64,000 bases of DNA from NCBI GenBank assembly GCA_030020825.1, contig CP125213.1, positions 310,001 through 374,000 of the forward strand, read 5' to 3'. The notes below the pieces were generated by a model. It saw nothing but the letters and a program-made list of their open reading frames with translations. It was not told the origin of the DNA and ran no database searches. How positions within the stretch are numbered: position 1 is the first letter of the stretch; each line of letters begins with the position of its first letter. The position numbers and the translations under genes are program-made. This DNA is from Candidatus Blochmannia vicinus (GTDB lineage: Bacteria; Pseudomonadota; Gammaproteobacteria; Enterobacterales; Enterobacteriaceae). Positions 11,138 to 19,985 of this stretch are shown piece after piece.

Positions 11138-11962
11138 ATGTCTACTTATTTTATTGGAGACGTACATGGATGTTATAAAAACTTAAAAACTATGTTGGAT
11201 CTTATACACTTTGATCCTAATATTGATACTTTAAATTTAACTGGGGATGTAATAGCAAGGGGACCTAGTTCATTAGAGGTATTACGTTTAATTCACAATT
11301 TTCATTCAAGCGCTCGTCTAGTATTAGGTAATCATGAGTTGCATTTGTTAAAAACATATTTTGGAATGGATCAAAAAAATAATAAAGATTACTTCAATGC
11401 AATATTAAATGCTCCAGATTTAGAAGAATTAATATATTGGCTACGACATCAACCTATACTATACATAGATGAAAATAAAAAAATAATAATGACACATGCA
11501 GGAATTAGTCCGAATTGGGATATTCGAACTGCTAAAAAATATGCCCAAGAAATAGAAGCAATTCTAGTTAGCGATTATCCTTATTTTATTTTCAAAAATA
11601 TATATAAAGATGTATCTGATTTACATAAGATTCAGATAAACAAAAAAAAATTGGAACAAATACAAGAACATATTAATGTATTTACCCGAATGCGTTATGT
11701 TTATTTAAACGGAAAATTAGATTTTAAATATAAAGGAGCACCCAACAATGCTCCAAAAAATATTTATCCATGGTTTTCTTTGGAAAAATTAATCGATCCT
11801 ACATATAACATAATTTTCGGACATTGGGCAACATTAAAAAGAATACAAGTTCCTGCTGGTGTCTATGGTTTAGATTCCGGATGTTGTTGGGGTGGTACAC
11901 TTACTTTATTGCGATGGGAAAATAAAGAAAAAATCTGTATACCTTGTACTCCACCTGCTTAA
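11138..11962 (+). CDS. apaH: Diadenosine tetraphosphatase (symmetrical)
   Basis: Metallophosphatase that cleaves Ap4A to two ADP and is implicated in mRNA decapping of Np4-capped transcripts. The 274-residue product (E. coli 280) has the phosphoesterase motifs GDVHGC at residues 7-12, GDVIARG near 36 and GNHE near 64. An in-frame run of nine A lies at 11642-11650. No ribosome-binding motif is evident before the ATG. It is the last plus-strand gene of the block and converges with folA; apaG, normally in between rsmA and apaH, is absent. Confidence 0.95.
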   Translation: MSTYFIGDVHGCYKNLKTMLDLIHFDPNIDTLNLTGDVIARGPSSLEVLRLIHNFHSSARLVLGNHELHLLKTYFGMDQKNNKDYFNAILNAPDLEELIYWLRHQPILYIDENKKIIMTHAGISPNWDIRTAKKYAQEIEAILVSDYPYFIFKNIYKDVSDLHKIQINKKKLEQIQEHINVFTRMRYVYLNGKLDFKYKGAPNNAPKNIYPWFSLEKLIDPTYNIIFGHWATLKRIQVPAGVYGLDSGCCWGGTLTLLRWENKEKICIPCTPPA

Positions 11963-12030
11963 CATTTACAAATAAGAATTAAAATATCTTGGTAATTTTT
12001 TATAAATATTTCGTATAAACTAAAATAAAT

Positions 12031-12099
12031 TAATAATTATATTCAATTCATCGATATTTTTAAGAAAAATATAGCTTATTAATCTAAATATAATTATTA
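12031..12099. terminator. Nested inverted repeat between convergent apaH and folA
   Basis: Outer arms 12031-12043 and 12087-12099 form a perfect 13-bp stem. Inside, 12054-12061 and 12065-12072 form a second 8-bp stem with an AAG loop. Placed between convergent genes, it is a candidate bidirectional terminator. Function is inferred from position. Confidence 0.45.
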
Positions 12100-12146
12100 G
12101 TTCTGTCGAAATAGAACACTTTTACAATTAACTTACAATGGTTTTA

Positions 12147-12644
12147 TTACAGACGTTCTAGAATTTTAAAATTTAAATAATAAAAAAATCCATCATTTAT
12201 TTTATAAAAACTATTAAAAACAGATTTCCACTCTTTTATATCATAATCAGGAAACCAAGAATCACCATCGATATCAATAATATTATTAACATATGTTAAG
12301 TACAAACGTCGCGCATAAGGTAAAAAAATGTTGTATATTGTGCTTCCTCCAATTACCATAACTTCGCATGTATCTTTTATCAAAGATAAAGCACAATCTG
12401 GATTGTCTACCATAAAAACATCATTATAGTTATTGTATATTGCATTACGACTTAAAACAATATTCAACCTATTTATCAGTGGTTTTTTACCTATTGACTC
12501 AAATGTTTTACGTCCCATAATAACTGGTTTATGAAAAGTGTGATACTTAAACCACTTAATATCTATAGGAAAATACCAAGGAATAACATTATTTTTCCCA
12601 ATTACATGATTGGTGGTTAATGCAACAATTAAGCTAATAATCAT
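12147..12644 (-). CDS. folA: Dihydrofolate reductase
   Basis: NADPH-dependent reduction of dihydrofolate to tetrahydrofolate in the cytoplasm. The 165-residue product (E. coli 159) shows the N-terminal substrate pocket with the catalytic Asp in PIDIKWF near residue 28. Further along are PVIMGRKTFESIG, the cofactor-binding VIGGSTIYNIFLP segment and the C-terminal ILER end. It is monocistronic on the minus strand, 137 bases downstream of carB, and converges with apaH. With FolP in this window it indicates retained folate synthesis. Confidence 0.96.
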   Translation of the reverse strand: MIISLIVALTTNHVIGKNNVIPWYFPIDIKWFKYHTFHKPVIMGRKTFESIGKKPLINRLNIVLSRNAIYNNYNDVFMVDNPDCALSLIKDTCEVMVIGGSTIYNIFLPYARRLYLTYVNNIIDIDGDSWFPDYDIKEWKSVFNSFYKINDGFFYYLNFKILERL

Positions 12645-12781
12645 ATATAAGAGATTTTAATGTATATTAAATTAAACAAAATATTTTTAAAAAATACCTA
12701 ATCATACCAACAGCAATTCCGTTAAGAATATACACGTACATATCATTATAATTACATCTATCTAGATATTATTAATTATAA

Positions 12782-15700
12782 TTAATGTTCTATTTTAGAA
12801 TGCATATCTTGAATTGATATAATGTGTTCTGTAGTATCAACAGTTAATGATATTGCTGCAGCAAAACTTCCATTTATTGTAGTACCATAATGAATATTAT
12901 GTTGCAGTGCGATACGACATAGAAATGTAGCATTATTACCGCTGATTCTATCTGTTGAAGTAGTATCAACAACATAACTATATTCACCATTCTTAATTTT
13001 TTTATGAATATATGTATTAGCTATATGTACTGGCCTAATCATTTGAGAAACAATGCCAACACTTTTTAACATTTTTGCCGTTTCATATGAAACATCTAAC
13101 ATAAAACCATTTTGAATAAATTTAGTAACTAAATCTATCGCTTTACTTTTATCTCTTTTAGATAACGATAATAATATATCACCATGTTTCTTAATATAAG
13201 ATTGACTACTTACCGTTGCTTTAGCAAATGCTTCTTCAAAAGTACGTCCGATGCCCATCACTTCTCCTGTAGATCTCATTTCTGGTCCTAATTTTGGATT
13301 TATATCAATAAATTTGTTAAACGGCAACACTACCTCTTTCACCGAGAAATAAGGAGGAGTCACCTCTTTTATAATACCTTGATCAAATAAAGATTGTCCC
13401 ATCATTACTCGAGTTCCAATTTTTGCTAACGCTATACCAGTAGCTTTAGATACAAAAGGAACTGTACGTGATGCTCTTGGATTAATCTCAATTATATAAA
13501 TTTCATTTTTTTGTATTGCAAATTGTATATTAACTAAACCTTTTACATTAAATTTAAATGCCAATTTTTTTACTTGACACCGTATCTTATCTTGGACATT
13601 TTTACTTAATGTATAAGCTGGTAAAGAACATGCTGAATCTCCAGAATGTACTCCTGCGTATTCAATATGTTCCATAATTCCTCCAATAAATACCTGCTGT
13701 CCATCACAAATTGCATCTACATCTACCTCAATTGCATTTTCTAAAAAATGATCTAATAAAACTGGAGCATTATTAGATACTTTAACAGCATTTTTAAAAT
13801 AGCATAATAATTCTTTTTTATTATATACTATTTCCATAGCTCTACCTCCTAATACATAAGAAGGCCTAACTACCATAGGATACCCTATAATTTCAGCGTT
13901 TTTTAAAGCTGATTCTAATGATGTAACAGTAACATTATTAGGTTGTTGTAATCCTAAACACTTTATTGAACGTTGAAATCGTTCTCTATTTTCTGCTTGG
14001 TCAATTGCATCTGGACTAGTACCTATAATAGATATTCCAGCTGCTTCCATTGCTTTAGCTAATTTTAATGGAGTTTGTCCTCCATATTGAACGATTACAC
14101 CCATTGGTTTAGTAATACGTATGATTTCTAAAATATCTTCTAAAGTAATTGGCTCAAAATAAAGCATATCTGATATATCATAATCAGTAGAAACAGTCTC
14201 AGGATTACAATTTACCATGATTACGTTATATCCGCTCTCACGTAATGTTAATGCTGCATGCACACAGCAATAATCAAATTCAATACCTTGTCCAATACGA
14301 TTAGGCCCTCCTCCTAATATCATGATGGTTTTATTACTTTGATTGAATTGGAACTCACACTCACCATCATAAGTAGAATACATATAAGAAGTATCAGTAG
14401 AAAATTCTGCTGCACAAGCATCTACATGCTTATACGCAGGATGTATATCATACATAAATCTTAATGCCCGAATCTTATTTTCTGATACACCTGTTAATTT
14501 ACCTAATCTTGCGTCAGAAAATCCTTTCTTTTTAAGAAAATATAATCGATTTCTATTAAGGTATGATATACCTGCAGATATTACATCATTTTCTAATTGT
14601 ATTAATTCTTCAATTTGAGCTAAAAACCAACGATCAATATTAGTTAAATGAAAAATTTGTTCTAAAGATATTCCGTATCTAAAAGCATCAGCAATGTACC
14701 ATATTCTGTTACTACTAGCATTTTTTAATTCATGTTTAATAGTATTAAATACTTCAGGATTATCTAAATTAATTTTGGAATCTAATCCTGTTACTCCTAT
14801 TTCTAGTCCACGTATTGCTTTTTGTAAAGATTCTTGTTGACTACAGCCAATTGCCATCACTTCGCCTACTGATTTCATTTGAGTTGTCAATCTATTATTG
14901 TGTCGTCCTGGAAATTTTTCAAAATCAAAACGAGGAATTTTAGTTACTACATAATCAATAGATGGCTCAAAAGATGCAGGAATTCTACCATTTGTAATAT
15001 CATTTGACAATTCATCTAGGGTATATCCTACTGCTAGTTTAGTAGCTATTTTAGCTATAGGAAACCCAGTTGCTTTTGAAGCCAATGCTGATGACCGTGA
15101 TACTCTCGGATTCATTTCAACGACAACAAGTCTTCCATTATTTGGATTTACTGCAAATTGTACGTTAGCGCCACCAGTTTCTACTCCAATTTCACGTAAT
15201 ACCATTATTGAAGCGTTCCTCATAACCTGATATTCCTTATCAGTTAAAGTTTGAGCTGGAGCCACAGTAATAGAATCACCAGTATGGATACCCATAGGAT
15301 CAACGTTTTCTATAGAACATACAATTATACAATTGTCTTTAATATCACGAATTACTTCCATTTCATATTCTTTCCAACCAATTAAAGATTCATCAATTAA
15401 AAGTTCATGATTAGGAGATAAATTTAATCCATATCTGCAAATCTTTTTAAATTCTTCTTCAGTATAAGCAACACCACCCCCACTGCCTCCTAAAGTAAAA
15501 GAAGGACGAATAATACAAGGTAGTCCGATTTTTTCTAAAGTTATCATAGCTTCATTTATGTCGTGTGCGGTTTCAGATTGGGCTATATCTAAACCAATTT
15601 TTTTCATAGATTCTCGAAATTTTCGGCGATCTTCTGCTTTATAAATCGAATCTATCGTTGCTCCAATAGTTATAATATTAAATTTTCTTAAAATTCCGTG

Positions 15701-16012
15701 ACGTTCTAAATCTAAAGTACAATTTAAAGCAGTTTGTCCGCCCATGGTGGGAAGTAGTGCATCTGGACGTTCTTTTTCAATAATTTTAGATATTACTTCC
15801 CATTGAATTGCTTCAATATAAGTTGCGTCAGCCATATCAGGATCTGTCATAATTGTAGCAGGATTAGAGTTTACTAAAACAAGACGATATCCCTCTTCAC
15901 GTAATGCTTTGCAAGCCTGAGCTCCGGAATAATCAAATTCACAAGCTTGCCCGATAATAATTGGACCGGCTCCCAATAACAAGATGCTTTGTATATCGGT
16001 TCTTTTTGGCAT
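12782..16012 (-). CDS. carB: Carbamoyl-phosphate synthase, large subunit
   Basis: Makes carbamoyl phosphate from bicarbonate, ammonia and two ATP, for pyrimidine and arginine synthesis. The protein has two ATP-grasp halves (roughly 1-400 and 550-930) joined by an oligomerisation domain, plus a C-terminal allosteric domain. Motifs include [17 protein letters not shown] at the start and [15 protein letters not shown] in the second half. I choose the ATG at 16012 (1076 residues, E. coli 1073), which begins MPKRTDIQS as in the family and has GGAG nine bases upstream; an in-frame TTG at 16027 is less likely. carA ends 20 bases upstream. Confidence 0.97.
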   Translation of the reverse strand: MPKRTDIQSILLLGAGPIIIGQACEFDYSGAQACKALREEGYRLVLVNSNPATIMTDPDMADATYIEAIQWEVISKIIEKERPDALLPTMGGQTALNCTLDLERHGILRKFNIITIGATIDSIYKAEDRRKFRESMKKIGLDIAQSETAHDINEAMITLEKIGLPCIIRPSFTLGGSGGGVAYTEEEFKKICRYGLNLSPNHELLIDESLIGWKEYEMEVIRDIKDNCIIVCSIENVDPMGIHTGDSITVAPAQTLTDKEYQVMRNASIMVLREIGVETGGANVQFAVNPNNGRLVVVEMNPRVSRSSALASKATGFPIAKIATKLAVGYTLDELSNDITNGRIPASFEPSIDYVVTKIPRFDFEKFPGRHNNRLTTQMKSVGEVMAIGCSQQESLQKAIRGLEIGVTGLDSKINLDNPEVFNTIKHELKNASSNRIWYIADAFRYGISLEQIFHLTNIDRWFLAQIEELIQLENDVISAGISYLNRNRLYFLKKKGFSDARLGKLTGVSENKIRALRFMYDIHPAYKHVDACAAEFSTDTSYMYSTYDGECEFQFNQSNKTIMILGGGPNRIGQGIEFDYCCVHAALTLRESGYNVIMVNCNPETVSTDYDISDMLYFEPITLEDILEIIRITKPMGVIVQYGGQTPLKLAKAMEAAGISIIGTSPDAIDQAENRERFQRSIKCLGLQQPNNVTVTSLESALKNAEIIGYPMVVRPSYVLGGRAMEIVYNKKELLCYFKNAVKVSNNAPVLLDHFLENAIEVDVDAICDGQQVFIGGIMEHIEYAGVHSGDSACSLPAYTLSKNVQDKIRCQVKKLAFKFNVKGLVNIQFAIQKNEIYIIEINPRASRTVPFVSKATGIALAKIGTRVMMGQSLFDQGIIKEVTPPYFSVKEVVLPFNKFIDINPKLGPEMRSTGEVMGIGRTFEEAFAKATVSSQSYIKKHGDILLSLSKRDKSKAIDLVTKFIQNGFMLDVSYETAKMLKSVGIVSQMIRPVHIANTYIHKKIKNGEYSYVVDTTSTDRISGNNATFLCRIALQHNIHYGTTINGSFAAAISLTVDTTEHIISIQDMHSKIEH

Positions 16013-16032
16013 GTTTGTATTCTCCAAACATA

Positions 16033-17172
16033 TTATTGATTACGATAATTTTTAATTAATTTGATAAAATGACTGAATAAAGATGATGTAGCATCGTGAG
16101 GACCAGGGCTAGCTTCTGGATGACCTTGAAAACTAAAAGCAGGTTTATTAATATGGTGAATACCTTGTAATGTTCCGTCAAATAATGAAATATGTGTTAT
16201 TTTTAAAGTATCAGGCAAAGTTTTTTTATCTACTACAAAATTATGGTTTTGAGTAGTGATTATAACCTTATTTGTTTTTATATCTTTGACCGGATGATTA
16301 GATCCATGATGACCAAATTTCATTTTTATTATTTTTGCTCCATTGGCTAGTGCTAGTAATTGATGACCTAAACAAATTCCAAATAACGGTATTTTAGTAG
16401 TATTTAAAAAAATTTGAATAGAATTAATTGCATATCCGTATGCATTTGGATCTCCGGGACCATTAGCTAAAAAAATTCCATCTGGTTTCATATCAATTAT
16501 TTCACGCGCTGTAGTATGTGCTGGGACCACAGTTAATAAGCAACCATAATCTACTAATATACGCATAATGTTTCTTTTAATACCAAAATCATATACTACA
16601 ACACGATAAGGTAAACTTAACGGAGTAACGAATACTCCAGATTTGATATTCCAAGTACCTTGATTCCAGATATATTGTTGAGAAGTACTTACTTTATGAG
16701 CAAGATTAAGCCCGTGTAATCCAGGAAATTCACGAGCTTTACGCAATGCTAATGTAGGATTAGGAACATCACGAGCAATAATGCAACCATGTTGTATTCC
16801 TTTTTCTCGTATTAGTCGAGTTAATTTACGGGTATCTACCCCAGCAATACCAACAATATTTTGTTGTATTAAATAATCTGAAAGAGTTAACGTATGGCGA
16901 AAATTACTAACAGTAATTGCTAAATTATGAATAATTAGCCCTCTTACCTGAATACAAGAAGATTCATTATCAAGTTCATTGGTTCCAACATTCCCAATAT
17001 GAGGATAAGTTAAAATTACTATTTGATATGCATAAGAAGGATCAGTAATTATTTCTTGATATCCAGTCATTGATGTGTTGAATACTACTTCTCCTACTGT
17101 TTCACCTTCAGCTCCTATTGCATATCCATAAAATCTATTGCCATCTTCTAACACTAATAATGCCGGTTTCAT
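16033..17172 (-). CDS. carA: Carbamoyl-phosphate synthase, small (glutaminase) subunit
   Basis: Class I glutamine amidotransferase subunit that supplies ammonia to CarB through a tunnel. The 379-residue product (E. coli 382) keeps the nucleophile cysteine in GICLGHQLL near residue 268 and the catalytic His and Glu in [13 protein letters not shown] near the C-terminus. The start is the ATG at 17172, seven bases after a GAGG motif; a TTG one codon upstream is also open. First gene of carAB, with dapB and a long hairpin upstream. Confidence 0.97.
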   Translation of the reverse strand: MKPALLVLEDGNRFYGYAIGAEGETVGEVVFNTSMTGYQEIITDPSYAYQIVILTYPHIGNVGTNELDNESSCIQVRGLIIHNLAITVSNFRHTLTLSDYLIQQNIVGIAGVDTRKLTRLIREKGIQHGCIIARDVPNPTLALRKAREFPGLHGLNLAHKVSTSQQYIWNQGTWNIKSGVFVTPLSLPYRVVVYDFGIKRNIMRILVDYGCLLTVVPAHTTAREIIDMKPDGIFLANGPGDPNAYGYAINSIQIFLNTTKIPLFGICLGHQLLALANGAKIIKMKFGHHGSNHPVKDIKTNKVIITTQNHNFVVDKKTLPDTLKITHISLFDGTLQGIHHINKPAFSFQGHPEASPGPHDATSSLFSHFIKLIKNYRNQ

Positions 17173-17228
17173 CAAAATACCTCTATATTCGTCGAGTAAA
17201 TTAATTATTAAATATATAATTTATATTT

Positions 17229-17256
17229 AATTTATTAAAGGAAATTGATGAGTCAA
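17229..17256 (-). promoter_or_regulatory. Candidate sigma-70 promoter of carAB
   Basis: TTGACT (17251-17256, five of six consensus bases) and TAAATT (17229-17234, four of six) are separated by 16 bases and lie about 57 bases before the carA ATG. The A+T-rich background makes chance matches common. I see no convincing pair of ArgR boxes in the spacer. Confidence 0.35.
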
Positions 17257-17266
17257 ATATTAAATT

Positions 17267-17353
17267 ATAATTAATATTATAGTATAATAAAATAAAACAT
17301 GTGTAAATAAGATTTACACATGTTTTATTTTATTATACTATAATATTAATTAT
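17267..17353 (-). terminator. 42-bp perfect hairpin between dapB and carA
   Basis: Arms 17267-17308 and 17312-17353 are complementary at all 42 positions around a three-base loop; I checked every pair. The structure begins 14 bases after the dapB stop on the minus strand and ends just before the candidate carAB promoter. It is a likely strong terminator or 3'-end stabiliser of the dapB transcript, but is far longer than a normal intrinsic terminator and mostly A+T. Confidence 0.6.
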
Positions 17354-17367
17354 TTTCATCTAAATGA

Positions 17368-18219
17368 TCATAATAACGCATTTATTCCCAAAGTGTCTCC
17401 TATATCAAATAATCCTATTTTATCACGTCCTAACCAAATAGCAGAATATAATGCCCCTCTAGCAAAGACTGTACGATCTAACGCTTTATGCGTTATTTCT
17501 AAACGTTCTTCTGCTCCTATAAATAAAACAGTATGTTCTCCAATAATATTCCCAGCACGTATCGAATGAATTGAAACATCACGATCAGAAGGTACTGATG
17601 AAGATGTTGTATCATCAACATTGCAATCCATAACTTTATTAGATCGGATAGATCTCAATGCATTTATAATAGTATTTTGCATCATTAAAGCGGTTCCAGA
17701 CGGAATATCACGTTTTTTATTATGATGCGCTTCAATAAGACTAATGTCTGAATTATCGCCCATAATACGCGTGATTTTGTGTAATAATCTTAATATTAAT
17801 GCTATACCTATACTAAAATTAGAAGAAAAAACAATTCCTATTTTTTGAGATGCATTCATAATAAAATGCTCATGAGCTTGATTAAATCCAGTTGTGCCAA
17901 TAACTATATTTTTATTATTATTAACACAAAATTTTAAATATTCCATAGATATACTAGGAGCAGTAAAATCTACCAAAACATCAAAGTCATCTTTGACTAA
18001 TTCAAGATTATCAGTAATTGTTATACCTAAAGTATCAGTTTTCATTAGCTTTCCAACATCCATGCCACAAATGCTAGAATTTGAATGTGTTATAGCAGCT
18101 CCTAAAATAATTTTTCGACTAAATTTTTTCTCTCCCTCAATAATAATACATTGTATTATTTTTTTGCCCATACGTCCGGTTATTCCCGTAACGGCAATAC
18201 GAAGAAGTGCATTATTCAT
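17368..18219 (-). CDS. dapB: 4-hydroxy-tetrahydrodipicolinate reductase
   Basis: NAD(P)H-dependent step of the diaminopimelate/lysine pathway, needed for peptidoglycan and lysine. The Rossmann motif GITGRMG is at residues 12-18 and the catalytic EAHHNKKRDIPSGTA segment near residue 160. I choose the ATG at 18219 (283 residues, E. coli 273) because homology begins there. An ATG at 18273 would add 18 residues without matching the family and has no ribosome-binding site. It lies upstream of carAB as in E. coli, separated from it by a 42-bp hairpin. Confidence 0.95.
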   Translation of the reverse strand: MNNALLRIAVTGITGRMGKKIIQCIIIEGEKKFSRKIILGAAITHSNSSICGMDVGKLMKTDTLGITITDNLELVKDDFDVLVDFTAPSISMEYLKFCVNNNKNIVIGTTGFNQAHEHFIMNASQKIGIVFSSNFSIGIALILRLLHKITRIMGDNSDISLIEAHHNKKRDIPSGTALMMQNTIINALRSIRSNKVMDCNVDDTTSSSVPSDRDVSIHSIRAGNIIGEHTVLFIGAEERLEITHKALDRTVFARGALYSAIWLGRDKIGLFDIGDTLGINALL

Positions 18220-18472
18220 AATTTTATATACCCTATAATAGTATTGATTATATACAGAAGAATGTACGACCATGATTTATTTTCATATAAAAAATATAAA
18301 TATAATAATATGTAAATTTTTAATAAATTTTAGTAATTAATTATGTTTTTTTAATAAAATACAATAAATAACATACACTATTATTATATAATTTTTATGT
18401 GGTCTGATTTTGTTTAAAACCTATAGTGTCATTATTACACTAAATCAATAGATATATTTTTATATAAATATA

Positions 18473-19408
18473 CTAAATTTTAGGTATATTAAAAAAAATA
18501 CTCTCTTCTTGTCCAATCATTTCTTCAACAACAAGATGATCTTTACTTAATATACGTAACTTATTCAAGACCTGATGTACTAAAATTTCCGGGACTGATG
18601 CTCCGGCAGTAATGCCAACATTATTCATCCCATGTAACCAATTTCTTTGAATATCATTAGCATGATTAATTAAATATGCAATTTTTCCAATACGATGTGC
18701 TAATTCAATTAATCTCATAGAGTTAGATGACATCCTGGATCCTACAACAAATATTATCTCTACTATTAAAGCTAAATTTTTAAGAGCATTTTGTCTGTTA
18801 AATGTAGCATAACAAATATCATTTTTTCTAGGACTTAGGATATTAGGAAATCTTTTATGTAAAATCGTAACAATTTCTGCAGTATCATCTATTGATAAAG
18901 TTGTTTGTGTTACAAGAAATAAATTATTTGGATGATTCACCTGAAGTAACAAAGCATCTGATCGAGATTGAACTAAGTATATTCTTCTTCCAGAATTTTT
19001 AGAAATATATTGCCCCATCGTTCCTTCTACTTCTGGATGGCCAGCGTGACCTATCAAAATAACTTCCATATCATTACGATTAGCGCGTGAAACCTCCATA
19101 TGTACTTTAGTAACCAATGGACAAGTAGCGTCAATTATTACTAAGTTTTTAATTTTAGCTTCTTCCCGTATCTTTTTTGATACTCCATGAGCAGAAAAAA
19201 TTAGAACTGATCCATTAGGCACTTCATTTATTTGTTCAATAAAAACAATCCCTTTCTTAGATAATTGATTCACTACATAACTATTATGTACTAACTCATG
19301 TTTCACATAAATTGGGATGCCATACGCTTTAATAGCTTGCTCCACAATACTAATTGCTCGATTTACTCCTGCACAGAATCCCCGAGGATTAGCTAATACA
19401 ACTTTAAT
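18473..19408 (-). CDS. ispH: 4-hydroxy-3-methylbut-2-enyl diphosphate reductase, probable ATT start
   Basis: Last enzyme of the MEP isoprenoid pathway; a [4Fe-4S] enzyme that makes IPP and DMAPP. The first ATG/GTG/TTG in frame (GTG at 19345) lies after the essential motif NPRGFCAGV, so it cannot be the real start. Upstream the frame is open to a TGA, with no canonical start codon. An ATT at 19408 lies six bases after AAGGAG and gives a 311-residue protein whose N-terminus aligns with E. coli (316). With this start the cluster ligands are Cys12, Cys96 and Cys199, close to E. coli 12, 96 and 197. fkpB, found between lspA and ispH in E. coli, is missing. Confidence 0.9.
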   Translation of the reverse strand: MKVVLANPRGFCAGVNRAISIVEQAIKAYGIPIYVKHELVHNSYVVNQLSKKGIVFIEQINEVPNGSVLIFSAHGVSKKIREEAKIKNLVIIDATCPLVTKVHMEVSRANRNDMEVILIGHAGHPEVEGTMGQYISKNSGRRIYLVQSRSDALLLQVNHPNNLFLVTQTTLSIDDTAEIVTILHKRFPNILSPRKNDICYATFNRQNALKNLALIVEIIFVVGSRMSSNSMRLIELAHRIGKIAYLINHANDIQRNWLHGMNNVGITAGASVPEILVHQVLNKLRILSKDHLVVEEMIGQEESIFFNIPKI

Positions 19409-19502
19409 ATCTATCTCCTTATTTGTAGATATACAGATATCAATAACATGATATCATAATATAGTTTTATAACCATATGCGAATATCTTCAATTAAAATT
19501 TC

Positions 19503-19985
19503 TTAAAAATCATAATAGTGTTTTATTATTAAAATAATAGTTCCCATACAAATTGCCATATCTGCAATATTAAAAGTTGGCCAATGCCAACTTTTAATAT
19601 ACACATCAATAAAATCAACTACTGTTCCATATAACACTCGATCTAATAGATTTCCTAAAGCTCCTCCAATAATCATAGAACAAGATATACTATAACACTT
19701 AGAATACTCCATCATTCTACATAAAGCTATAACAAATGCTATAATAATTAATATTGTCATCCATATAAACACCCAATGATAATATAAATTAACATTAGAA
19801 CATATCCCAAAAGCTAATCCTGAATTATGAATATAATAAAAATTAATACCAGGTAGTATCGATGATACCTCTCCAATCAAAAAATGAGTTTTTATCCAAT
19901 ATTTAGTTTCTATATCTAATAACATTAGTAGTATAGATAACCATAACCATTTAAAATTTTTATAATTATACTTTTTCTGCTGCAT
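19503..19985 (-). CDS. lspA: Lipoprotein signal peptidase (signal peptidase II)
   Basis: Inner-membrane aspartyl protease that removes signal peptides from diacylglyceryl-modified prolipoproteins. The 160-residue product (E. coli 164) has four hydrophobic segments. The catalytic aspartates fit VVD (Asp124) and NIAD (Asp142), and the NSGLAFG and GGALGNLLDR family segments are present. Its ATG shares a base with the ileS stop codon (TAATG), so the two are probably translationally coupled. Retention implies that lipoproteins such as LptE or BamD are still processed. Confidence 0.96.
   Translation of the reverse strand: MQQKKYNYKNFKWLWLSILLMLLDIETKYWIKTHFLIGEVSSILPGINFYYIHNSGLAFGICSNVNLYYHWVFIWMTILIIIAFVIALCRMMEYSKCYSISCSMIIGGALGNLLDRVLYGTVVDFIDVYIKSWHWPTFNIADMAICMGTIILIIKHYYDF

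Noticed and set aside
18220..18273. N-terminal extension of DapB from an upstream ATG
   Set aside because: The 18 extra residues have no counterpart in the family and no ribosome-binding site precedes that ATG.
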